A DNA stretch of 64,000 bases from Plantago ovata (taxonomy: Eukaryota; Streptophyta; Magnoliopsida; Lamiales; Plantaginaceae), in NCBI GenBank assembly GCA_028274465.1, contig CM051457.1:69600496-69664495 (forward strand), read 5' to 3'. Positions 45,078 to 54,981 of the stretch are shown one piece after another. Every line of letters starts with the position of its first letter. The first letter of the stretch is position 1. The notes beneath the pieces were generated by a model that was given only the letters and a program-made list of their open reading frames with translations, was not told the DNA's origin and did not search any database. The translations under genes and the position numbers were made by a program.

Positions 45078-46019
45078 GCTCTAAAGGAGACCACTGAAGT
45101 GGTGCACATCACTGAAGATCCACAAGTGAGTTCTGAAGAACTTCACTTGAACTTAAAAAGAACAACCTTGTCAAGAGTTGCTAAGTCTGTTAGCAACTGG
45201 CAAAGATACAGAAGGATGGATTTTTCTGATCTCTATCTTCATCTATCAAATGAGAAAAGGAGATCTTCTCTGCTGAAGCTCGAGACGTTTGTCCACTCCA
45301 TACTTCCTGAGGAATTGTCATATTCTCAGCTAATGAGCTCGAATCTGATTGCTCAAATCAGAGAGAATATGAAGGCAAAGTTTAAGAGTGCCTCTCCAGC
45401 TGAACAAGCTGTGATGCTCAAGGGTTCATTTGTACTTGTGGTGGCTGATCCCCACGAAATCAATGAGGAAGAGGAAGTAACGAGTGTTGCTTTATACAAG
45501 CATCTCGAGCTAGTCATTCTGACTGATGATGATGAAGAGGAAGAAGATGAAAACATCCCTACTGATCCCAGTGATGCTGAAGGGAAAGATTCAAAGGACA
45601 AAAAGGATGACGATGATGACAATCAAGGTCCAAGTCCTGATGCTGGTGGACTAAAAATGACAGTTGCTGAAACTGCACAACAAGACAATCAGCAAGCCGA
45701 ACATACACCAACTCAGCATGAATCTCAACCTGCTCCTGCTGATGCTGAAAATCAATCACTTGTACAAGGCGCTGATACTGAAGAGGAATACGCCAGAAAG
45801 CGAGCTGCCTTGAAACATGGCAAGAGCAAGTTTTCTGATGCCGAGTTACCTTTACTCGATGCCAAGGTCACTGATACAAACCTTGATGGTGAAGATGAAA
45901 TGGATGAAGATTACCAAAGAGCACTACAAAACAGTCTCCTAATTCATGCAAGACATACGCAGGATTTGGAAATTGGTCAATCTGCAGGAGTGAAGCCAAA
46001 GGAAGTCCCCTCCCTTCCA

Positions 46020-46217
46020 CTTACTACTGGTGAAACTCCAGTAATTGAGTCTCAAACGTTGCCCTTATCAACTACTCAATTTAAACTTACTACTGGTGAA
46101 ACTCCAGCAATTGAGTCTCAAACGTTGCCCTCAGCAACTACTCAATTAAAACTAACTACTGGTGAAACTCCAGTTGTTGAGTCTGAAGCGTTGCCATCAG
46201 CAACCACTCAAACAAAA
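46020..46217 (+). repeat. Three 66-bp tandem repeats in the F third ORF
   Basis: CTTACTACTGGTGAAACTCC starts at 46020, 46086 and, with a change, 46152, exactly 66 bp apart. Each unit encodes 22 residues of the type LTTGETPVIESQTLPSATTQ plus two. Confidence 0.9.
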
Positions 46218-47956
46218 GGAAATGAAGCTGCTGACTTAGGTTCCAAGGTTGCTGGCCTTGATGAATCTGAGGATGAAGATGATCTATCAGCAAATGAGGA
46301 TGAAAACTCCAAGAAAGACCCAAAAGTGGTTGAAATTCCTCCTCCTGACTATATAAATGATGAAGATGATGGATTAAGAGCAGAATTGCTGTTACAAGAT
46401 GATCAGTTTGCTTCAGAACTAAAAGTTCATTCCTTGACCCCAAATCTAATGCCGTTCCCACGTGTAGAGGAGTTTACTCCTAGAATTTTGGCACTAAAGA
46501 AAGTCCATGATGCCTGCAAAGCAGAAGATGGGGCATTGCTTGCTGAGAGCCCGCTTGATATTGGAAAAATATTGGCTACAGTGCTGAGACGCACTACTAC
46601 TCTTACAATAGCTCACAAAGACATTAGTCTTTATCACAAGAGCTATGAAGAAGATGTAAGTCAAGCACTCCGGCTAGGAAAGACAGCATTAGTAAAGGCT
46701 CAGACTTTTATGGAAGAAAAGGCCGCAACAGAGCGAAGAAATGAGTAGAACATGGTGAGTGTTAAAAATGAGTTGTCAAAGCTGACTTCTGATCAACAAG
46801 CAATCATCATGAAATACAACAGCCTAAGTACTCTTGCTGAAAATTGCAATGAGTTCTTCTCTTTGCACATCACCCCGATGTTGCAATCCATGTCTAAGGG
46901 GGGAAAGAAAAGTACAAGAAAGAAAACCCAAACCCCTCCTACTGTTGATGAGCCACTGCCCATAGAACCTCTTGCTGAAAAAGAGCAAAGTTCTAAAAGA
47001 CAAGCAGAATCTGAGTTAAATTCAGCAAGTCCCAAAAAGAGAAAAACTGCTGCTGAAACTCAAGGTTTTTGCCACACTGAAAGTCATTAAGATCTGAATG
47101 AAGATGATGATGATGATGACAATTAGACAATAGCTCAAGCCATAAGAGACCTTTAACAGCCTTAACTCCGTCTGGCCATTCAAAGCATTTCTCTTCTGAC
47201 TCAAGATCTTCAGCAAGAGATCAAGACAATGCAAAGTCAAGAAGAAGAAGGCAAAGACAGGAAGAAAAGAGGCTGGCCAGCATTGCTATTGGCTCCGGCA
47301 TTGAATACACCAAGACCAGCAATGATGAAACCACTCAGAACGTGATCAGAAACGTTCATGGTTGCTGGATCTTAAAGCTGGAAGATTTGCTGGTGAATGA
47401 GTTCTTTCCAACAACTATTTTGAACCAAATGTTCACTTGGATTGATCTCAAGGTAAAAAGGAAATAAAGGGTTGCGTCCCTCCCAAGAAATATTGCTGGG
47501 AGATGGTTGAATCTAGAAGTCTCAGTAAGAAGAACTGCAATTGGTAAGTCTATAAGACAAGAACCTGAATTGATAAAACCAGTTGGAATTGCTTATTACT
47601 CTGACCCCGTGACCAAGAAAACAAAGAAGAGACTTGCATTGATTCCTTATGAGTATTTCTATCTCACTGCTAAGGATCAAGAAGAAGATCTTCTCTGGCT
47701 AAGGAAGATTCATCCTAAAAACATTTCAGATACACAGCTTCTCCATGCCAGCAATTGGGGCATGCATTTGTGGGTAACTCACTACATGGAAATGAATGCT
47801 GAAAAGCATCATCATACTGCCTGCAAAAATGCAAGGATTCTTCAACTACAAGTCCGTAGGCTACTTGAGAATTACGCAAAGGACTGTATTGAATTCACTG
47901 CACTTGCTGAGAAGAGTGTAAGAGAGATTTTGAGAAAATCCTCTGAAAGAGCTTAA

Positions 47957-48220
47957 CTCTCTGTAATAGTTCTATTAAAATTTTTATTTGCTGATTTTGT
48001 TTAGTTATCTCTGCTCTTTCCTGTAAACTTACTGAAAGATAACTATCAGCAATAAAGCTTTTGACTCTTATTGGTTTTTCATTATGCAATTTACTTATGC
48101 TTACTGATTAATTATTCAAGTATGCTTGCATTAATCAACTGATTTATTCAACATCAGAAACCTCTAAAAGGGTAACAATTAATTTAGCCATGGATTGCTA
48201 ACATCAAAAAGGGGGAAATT
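47957..48220 (+). other. 3' untranslated stretch and polypurine tract of element F
   Basis: AT-rich DNA ending AAAAAGGGGGAAATT at 48206-48220 directly before the 3' LTR; the G-rich run is the plus-strand primer site. Homologous to 14122-14380 of E. Confidence 0.8.
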
Positions 48221-49791
48221 TGTTAGGAAACTTGTAATTTTGATGAACAATTAACCATGCTAAATTAAGGAAAGTCCAGTAACTAGTACTCTTAAGGTCC
48301 ATAGGAATTTAGAATTTTAAGGACATTGTAAAAGAGGAACGTTTGCTGAAGACTTAGAGTAGGTGCTAGATAGGTTGGTTTTACCGCTTATGATGTATCT
48401 TGTTTTCTGAAAAGAAATACAACCTATTGAAGCATTTGCTGATGATGTACTTTATTTTTACAAACAAACTATTGAAGCATTTAGAACCGCTCAGAAACTT
48501 GAAGATTTCGAAGACTGAAGACTAGAAGATTTCTGAAGACTGGTATCTACAAAGGCACATGTTGCTCAGAAAGTGGAAACTTCAGCAACAACATTGCATA
48601 AGTGAAAATCTAAACGACATAGTAGGTTGTGCTTGCTGAAACTGAGACTAACCACTTGCTGATGAACATTTGTGACCTCTTGCTGAAAGTACTTGTATTT
48701 GCGCTCCAATGTTACTGTTTGAATTTCATTCAAATGAGCATTAAATGCAAAGCATGCACGCGAAAGACATGAAGACTAGAAGACAAACAAGGACGCTGCT
48801 GAAAGTACAAAAGCAAGATAGTGACATTTTAAAGAACAAAAGCCTTAGAATTTGAAATTCAAACGGCTCCTTATTTCACTTTAAATAGAGGTCATCCGGT
48901 AAAGAGTTGAAGTGTGTCAAACGTGATCATACTCTCACTTATGCTTAAACTCACATACCCTTCAATACTCTTTACTGCCATTGATCTGTTCCAAGACTTA
49001 AAGCTTGAAAAAGCTACTTGTGAAGAAGTAGAACTTACACGGCTAAGAAATTAGTTAAGTGTTCCTTCTTTCTTTCGAACAAGAACAAGTGTTGACACCA
49101 GACACAATCAAACTTGTTTAATTCAAAGTATTCAAAGTTTTGTTTCTTAGATTACTTGTTGTAACTGAATAAGTTATAATTAAGTTATCTCACCCCAAGA
49201 CTCTCTAACAGAAAATACACCCTTTCAGACGTGATATTCAGGGGGAACTTAATCAAGCATACTATTGCTGATTAATAGTACCAAGTTTGGTGGAGAACAA
49301 GGTTACGTTCTCTAGTTAGGTTGGAGACGAAACAAGTGTGCTTTGGTTTCTGTTTGGATTGCTCTAGATAGGTGTTGTAAGGAACCTCAAACTTATCTTA
49401 GTGGATTCAGTCCTAGAAAGGAGAAAGTGGATTAGTTGAGAGATTACGCCACTCTCAGATACCACTATAAAAGTGTTTGTGTGATTTACTTACTGTACTT
49501 AGTTTTCAGCAAAGCATATCTATCTGTACACAGTCACTCACTTAACTTGCTGAAACTATCACTTACTATCAAAGCACTTATTGTATCAAAGACTTCCGCT
49601 CTCTGATTTTAAGTATCAGAAAAACAACTTACTGAAAAGTAACTTGCACTTGCTGAGAAAGTTAAGTATCAGCAAACTCATTACTGAAAAGTAATAAGCA
49701 CTTGCTGAGAAGTTTTTAAACGACGAAAGTTTGAAAAGACTATTCACCCCCCTCCTCTCTAGTCTTTTCTTGTTGTTTAAAGGGACCAACA
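48221..49791 (+). repeat. 3' LTR of element F
   Basis: 1571 bp, nearly identical to 26932-28506. The TATA box of the 5' LTR (TATAAATAG) reads TTTAAATAG here (about 48880-48888), and the C tract is shorter and interrupted. Confidence 0.95.
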
Positions 49792-50075
49792 GTTTCCAGC
49801 TCCTTGAACCTCAACCTTGGTATCCACAGATGAACAGCTTATCGGAAAGAATGCTAGGATATTCTTTATGTGGCCAAGAAGATGGGGCGACAATTTTCCT
49901 CCGGTGAGGGTGGCGCGCGCGTGGCTGGAGGAGAGGTAGGGGAGAGATTTTATTTTCTCTAAGAAAACTGGTAGAAAGAATGATCTTGAATCAACTGTCT
50001 TCAACCATAAAGTTAACCATGCAAAAGCTTTCTAATAGTCTAACTATATATAGTAGTCAATAGAAGCCTAAAGAA

Positions 50076-50741
50076 TAATCAATTGGATAAAATTGATCAA
50101 ACCCCCTGAACTTTAATACAATTGAGACATTGCCCCCTAACCTATTAAGTTTGAGACTTAACCCCCTCATCTATTTAAAGTGTTACGACATACCCCCTAT
50201 ATAATATTTTCCCTTTAATTTAATATTTTTCATTCAATTTAATATTTTCCCTACAATTTAATATGTCAGTTTTACTCCAATTAATCCTAAATTCATATCG
50301 AAAAATAATTTTAAAAATTATATTATAAAAATATAAGATTTTACTTGTATAATATAAGTTCAAATCTTATTTTTTCAATACAATTTATATTGCAAAAGTG
50401 AAAAAATAATATTTTCATTAATTATACCGGAAAAATAATATTTGAACTTATATTATATTATATTATAAAAGTAAAAATCGTTTAGTTTCATATCATAATT
50501 TTCAAAATTAGTTTTTCGGTAGGTATTATGATTAATTTGGAATCAAACGAAAATATTTAACTAAAGGGAAAATATTAAATTGAATGGAAAATATTAAATT
50601 GATAGTAAAATATTATATAGGGGGTATGTTGCAACAATTTATATAGATGAGGGGGTTAAGTCTCAAATTTAATAGGTTAGAGGGTAATGTCTCACTTGTA
50701 GTATAGGTTGGGGGGTTTGATCAATTTTTTCCTAATCAATT
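50076..50741. mobile_element. Mutator-like MITE, 648 bp, with 9-bp target duplication
   Basis: Body 50085-50732. Terminal inverted repeats of about 125 bp or more starting GGATAAAATTGATCAAACCC at the left and (inverted) GGAAAAAATTGATCAAACCC at the right. Exact target duplications TAATCAATT (50076-50084, 50733-50741). A 9-bp duplication with long inverted repeats indicates a Mutator-type element without transposase. The repeats contain regularly spaced CCCCCT blocks. It lies inside insert H. Confidence 0.88.
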
Positions 50742-52305
50742 AGACTTACTAAAGGAATAACAATCTAATTCTTATCGCACTAGGAAACCAATTCAAGTCT
50801 AGATTCATTCCCAATCAAATTAAAACTCAATCAGGAAAATCTAACTTATCCCTTGACTTCTAATAGAGGAAGGAGTCGAACTCCTTCCCCTACTACTACT
50901 GCGTCGCGCGCGCGTCAAAGGTGATAGGTGGGTCCCGATTTTGGGACCCACTTATAGTTCTAAGGCAATTCAAACTCTAAGTAGATTTTGCCCATGTGCA
51001 TATATTAATTCTAAATTAACATATCCTTTCAAATCAAACTTCTATTATATTTCTAAAATATAATCTTTAATTGTATTTACATGAAATACAATTAATCAGC
51101 CAATTCAATTAATAATTCCAAATCATTAATTGAGCCACAAATTATTATAATTAATTCCAAATCAATTATAATCCATCGATCACAATTAATTCTAAATTAA
51201 TTGCGATTCCATCTTCAAGGATATTCGGATAAGCTGAATCACCACATAGTGTGACCCATAGGGCCTCATTGTATTAAGCAAGTCCTAGACTAGGCAAAAT
51301 GGAATTCCTAGACTGTTCCATTCGCAATATTAATACATGAGGACGTTTGAGAGGTTTCTCAAAGCAAACCCTTTCGTTGTGAAGTCTGTTGCGCTCAACG
51401 CGGCGATTGTAACGTCCCTTCATCTGATTGACTCGAATGCATCTAGGATCGATGAAGTGTCTATCCCAATAATACATCCACGGGCGTCTTTAGTGAGTTT
51501 CTTGGTAAATCCAATATCTATTATGACTATCATAATAATATTGATACGCTGGCCAGCGGTTTTACCAATCACAACTATGAACGATTATGAGCAGTGCTCT
51601 CATGTGCTACACATGATAGATGAATCCTTCACAGAATCACTTATCATCCTCATTTGTATGTAGCCATAATCCTGGATCGTGTCTTGGGTCAACTGTATTC
51701 AGAGCTGACATCGACGGGTCCACCAAGGATATGGGGCAACAAATGTGATGATAAAGTCCTGTAAGTCCAAAGGACGACTGACATCACTTCGACAACTTTC
51801 CGGTTCCCATAGACACTTCGGTGTAGAGTATACATCGATGGGAGTTCCGGTGGGTACTTCCATTGTTCGGTAATCACCCTTCGAACAACTATGCGGAGTT
51901 ATGGGAACGTTTCTTGATTGTCCAACAATCCGTTCCGTGGCCGTGGGATCGGCTCACACTTGCTCTAACAAGTATAACCTCCACGCATACTAGTCTCAGT
52001 TGGTTCATTCAGACCCCTACATCCGAGATGAACCTCGACTAGGGAGAGTTTGGGATAGATGATAACTCACATAGCTCCCACTATCTGTGTGATCGGTCAT
52101 CTATCCGAGGGGACATGTTTAATATCAATACAGACAGAAATAGAGATATGACATGTTGTATGCCTGGTGTAATACAAATATGAAAGCGATACTCAATAGT
52201 CAAACAACAAACATATATTATATTACGTTGACCTGTGTAATAGTACATATATGCCCTTAATAAGGGTTGCATGCCCTTAATAAAGATTGTCTCTAGGACA
52301 TATAC
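50742..52305 (-). other. Remainder of insert H
   Basis: No coding sequence. Contains a CG-rich spot GCGTCGCGCGCGCG (about 50901-50914) matching GTGGCGCGCGCG at 49909, and AT-rich blocks with repeated AATTAATTCTAAATTAA-like words (50999-51210). On the minus strand it begins ATGTCCTAGAGACAATC, consistent with an LTR. Confidence 0.45.
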
Positions 52306-52310
52306 ACTAT

Positions 52311-52830
52311 CAAACTGGACTTGGCATACCCGGTCAACAAGTTGGCAAGATTTATGTGTGATCTGGGCCAAGATCATTGGACAGCGTTGGATAGGGTATT
52401 GAGATATTGAGATACCTATAGCACGTGCTCAAATATGATCTTCTCTATTCGAGATATCTAGTTGTATAGGAGGAATACAATGATGCTAGCTGGATATTCG
52501 AACGCAGGAACACCAATTTCACAATGAGAAACATTTTTACCATTGGTGGAGTTTTGGTGTGTCTTGGAATCCGTGCCTTCAAGAAAAATGATTTACTGTG
52601 GCGGTAAAACTACACTTGGAAGAGCACGAAGTAGAATGGTAAGTCTAGACACATTTGTCATAGACATAATACCACTAAGCAGTTGATCTCCATGGGAGTT
52701 ATCTCTTTGGATTTTTAAATCAAAAGATAACATTGCGGATCCGCTAATAAAATCATACATGGAAGATCAAGAGATACGCTTGTCTAGGGGAATGGGGTAA
52801 ACCCCACTTCATCAAGAATCGTACGGTGGA
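52311..52830 (+). pseudogene. RNase H end of copia element G
   Basis: Continues the G frame after insert H: LDLAYPVNKLARFMCD, QDHWTALDRVLRY, then a decayed RNase H with GYSNAGTPIS, FTIGG and the closing NIADPLTKSYMEDQ at about 52730-52770. Full of stops and shifts. Confidence 0.75.
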
Positions 52831-53418
52831 AACCCAACCATACTGACTGGAGATCCCAAGAATTTGGTTCAATGTGAAAAACTAAGCGGTACGAATTCAC
52901 TTAAGCGCTTCGAGAGTGTGCTTGACACACTAAGAAGTAAGAGCACTTCGGATGATGTCACTTGTGACTATAACTCCAAAGCCCATCCCCGCGTAAGACA
53001 CTAAGTGTTGTCCTGCAGAAAGGGTAAAGGGTGAGTTTATTAACTCTTAATGAATCCCAAACTTGAGCTCAACATGGGTCAAGTGGGACATTGGCAGGAT
53101 GTCCATGTTGGGATTCACCTATCTAAGTGCGAAGACGGGCCGCTTCAAATGAAAGTACTTATGAGAAACCAGGAGCTGTCCACGGCCAAAATGGACATAC
53201 CATAAGAACCTGAAATGAGTACAGAGTTGTGATAGTGTGAATTATCTTTGTCTTGGTATACACAAAATGCCGACCGGTTCAAGGCCTCAGGTCCACCGCG
53301 TGGCAAGTATATCCGAAGGTATTTCACTAGGGATATTCAAAGTGGAAGCTATCGACCCCGATGCTATCACTTCTCGCCGAAAGAGTGCATGTGCATCAAT
53401 TCTCTTTCATATGGGGAT
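52831..53418 (+). other. 3' noncoding region of element G
   Basis: No supported coding sequence. Ends ATATGGGGAT before the 3' LTR, a weak polypurine tract. Confidence 0.6.
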
Positions 53419-54585
53419 TGTTGGGAGTTTTAGTGAAACGAATGAGCTTTCAATTCGTTAGATGTATTGGTCATTTGGGTCCAACACGGTGGAAACAAGG
53501 TTTCCACGATCGTGTATTTCCGTTTGTTGAAATGGATGTCACTAAGGCGTTAAGTCACTAAAATCCAGTGTGGTGAAAGGTGATTAATGCACATAGTGTA
53601 TTGATCAATACATGAATGAATTAAGTCATTTAAATACAGTTGGATCCACTGTACTAAAATTCATGGGAGAAAAAAGCAAATGAGATTTGAATATACAACC
53701 AAATATGCAATTAGCATTATTGGAATGTGTAATTCATTTGTGTTTAGTGTAAATAATGTCTCAAGTTAAATGAGAAAAATTATTACACAAATAAACCATT
53801 TGAATTAGTGTATCCGTGATGATTTCACGATGTTTCCAAAAGGGAAAAAGGTCCAAAGAGTCCAAAAATTGAATTTGAGGTCGAAGAGGTTCGAACATGG
53901 AACCTCTTGGTTACACACCTTGCGCCTGTGCCACTGGACCAACATGTCCGTTGGTAAAGAAAGTTGTGCGGATTGGTATCTGTTCAGTGCAAGCGAATTT
54001 GGTGACTTTTGGTGAATTGGTTGCTTTTCCGAAAGTGTATGACACTTGTGAATAGTTGTGTGGCTATTCATTGAAGCCTTTTTGAAGGGTTTTGCACACT
54101 TTCAATAGAACCTCTTGAGAAGTATAAATAGAGAAGGAGATTCATTCTCCAAAAAGAGACATCAAAGGCATTTAATACTTCTCTTCTCATTTGAATTCTC
54201 TTTGCACTCAATCATACTCAAAGTAAGTTCGCCAGATTCGACTATTGGAGTGCTCCTTAGTCGTCTATAGAGTAGTTTTATCCTGGGAGACAGATTGCCA
54301 TTATTCCGTAAGCACCATGAGCGGGTCAAGTATTTGTCTTAAGGAGAGATGGTCCAACCATCGACTCTACTCGCCTTCTTGTTGATTTATTGTTGTTCGT
54401 ACCATGCCGGAGTTGCTTGAAGACATGACATTTTGTGGTGTGAAGAAAGAAAGGGAAGTTTACTTTGTAAATTTCTTTATTGTTGTATTTTCGCAATGTA
54501 AATGTACTTGTTTCATTTTGTTATCACTCTCTTGTTCCATGTTCTAACTCTTACAATTCCCCGTGTGAATGTTGAAGTTCCAACA
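53419..54585 (+). repeat. 3' LTR of element G
   Basis: 1167 bp, TGTTGGGAG to CCAACA, direct copy of the 5' LTR, followed by TSD GACAC (54586-54590). TATA box TATAAATAG at about 54123-54131. Confidence 0.93.
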
Positions 54586-54590
54586 GACAC

Positions 54591-54981
54591 TGTTGTTAAG
54601 TAGAGAATCTACACTAATACTCCATTGATCTACTTTATTTCACCTATGAGCTTCCTTCCGTGGATTGTACGACCTGCGCAAGTAAGGAGAAAGGGTGTTA
54701 ATTCACTTTTGACTGGCTTGTCTTGGACAAATCGGTGCTAGACTTTACTTCAGATGTGGAATAGATGTTTAGAGAGTAGTACATTGATAGGGAGAATGGA
54801 TGATACATTTAAGTGTGACCCCAAGACCTCTATATATAGGAGAAGCTGTGTGGGGACTATTCTTCAATATATTCCGGCTTTATATTTGTCATGTTGAACT
54901 TCTGGTCTAATGGGCGCAGGCAACGCGCCGCGGTGCTGAGTCTTCTTCCGCGAGGCGGAGTATTCTCCAATACTCTACAAA
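54591..54981. other. Unassigned sequence left of the CACTA element
   Basis: No coding sequence. Contains CTCTATATATAGGAG (about 54830-54844), a palindromic TATA-like site, and a CG-rich end with TTCCGCGAGGCGGAG (about 54948-54962), repeated right of the CACTA element at about 57526-57540. It may be part of an older repeat split by the CACTA insertion. Confidence 0.45.

Larger units (their letters stand above)
42651..47956 (+). pseudogene. Third ORF of Sirevirus-like element F, unknown function
   Basis: ATG at 42651 (MAPKRQSSKTSKSSK). One frame is kept for 4.4 kb, broken only by substitutions: TAA 44331, TAA 44688, TGA 44961, TAG 46746 and TAA 47088. A shift follows and the last domain is at 47507-47956. 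N-terminal 300 residues: a folded-looking domain with MEFYNNAEIQSLTDSKGV and DLVEIFQIPTTG, reminiscent of the plant transposon-protein domain of Athila 3' ORFs. Then lysine-rich (nuclear-signal-like) and very acidic, Q/A/E-rich segments; three 22-residue repeats (46020-46217); a helical region (DISLYHKSYEEDVSQALRLG); and a C-terminal domain with YEYFYLTAKDQEEDLLWL and HASNWGMHLW shared with E. No transmembrane segment or signal peptide is obvious, so env-like would be a misnomer. Confidence 0.75.
26932..49791 (+). mobile_element. Element F: Sirevirus-like Ty1/copia element, complete but interrupted
   Basis: LTRs 26932-28506 and 48221-49791, target duplication GTTTC on both sides (26927-26931, 49792-49796). 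Order: LTR, PBS complementary to initiator tRNA-Met, gag with coiled coil, protease, integrase, RT, RNase H, palindrome array, a long third ORF, polypurine tract, LTR. This order (integrase before RT), the very long gag and the third ORF point to the Sirevirus (Maximus/SIRE) lineage. Two insertions, a solo LTR (33614-35258) and element C (36255-41933), account for 7.3 kb, so the original element was about 15.5 kb. Confidence 0.93.
26687..52305 (-). mobile_element. Insert H: solo-LTR-like sequence, split by element F
   Basis: Sequence 26687-26931 plus 49797-52305 (about 2.75 kb, including a 648-bp MITE) interrupts the RNase H/RT junction of G: the G frame stops near LMYISNCT and resumes at LDLAYPVNKLARFMCD at 52316. 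ACTAT occurs at both edges (26682-26686, 52306-52310) and could be the target duplication. No ORF of note is present. On the minus strand it begins ATGTCCTAGAGACAATC and ends CATATTTTCTTACA, resembling a copia LTR without internal region. The exact ends and class are uncertain. Confidence 0.55.
22649..54585 (+). mobile_element. Element G: old Ty1/copia element split by nested insertions
   Basis: Two LTRs of 1168 and 1167 bp (22649-23816 and 53419-54585), both TGTTGGGA to CCAACA, flanked by the target duplication GACAC (22644-22648 and 54586-54590). Internal pol remnants (integrase, RT, RNase H) lie at 25100-26680 and 52311-52830 in the same orientation. The gap between them is filled by insert H, which in turn contains element F. 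No PBS is recognisable after the 5' LTR, and the pol frame is full of stops, so G is the oldest element of this stack. Confidence 0.9.

Noticed and set aside
42651-47956. Third ORF as a true envelope glycoprotein
   Set aside because: No signal peptide, transmembrane segment or glycoprotein-like cysteine pattern is visible; the protein is charged, repetitive and has nuclear-signal-like runs.
49909-50914. Two GCGCGCGCG runs as a CpG island or gene start
   Set aside because: Very short, inside an LTR-like insert, and without an adjacent reading frame.
51337-51663. ORF of 108 codons in insert H
   Set aside because: No recognisable motif, AT-rich LTR-like context, antisense to the likely LTR orientation.
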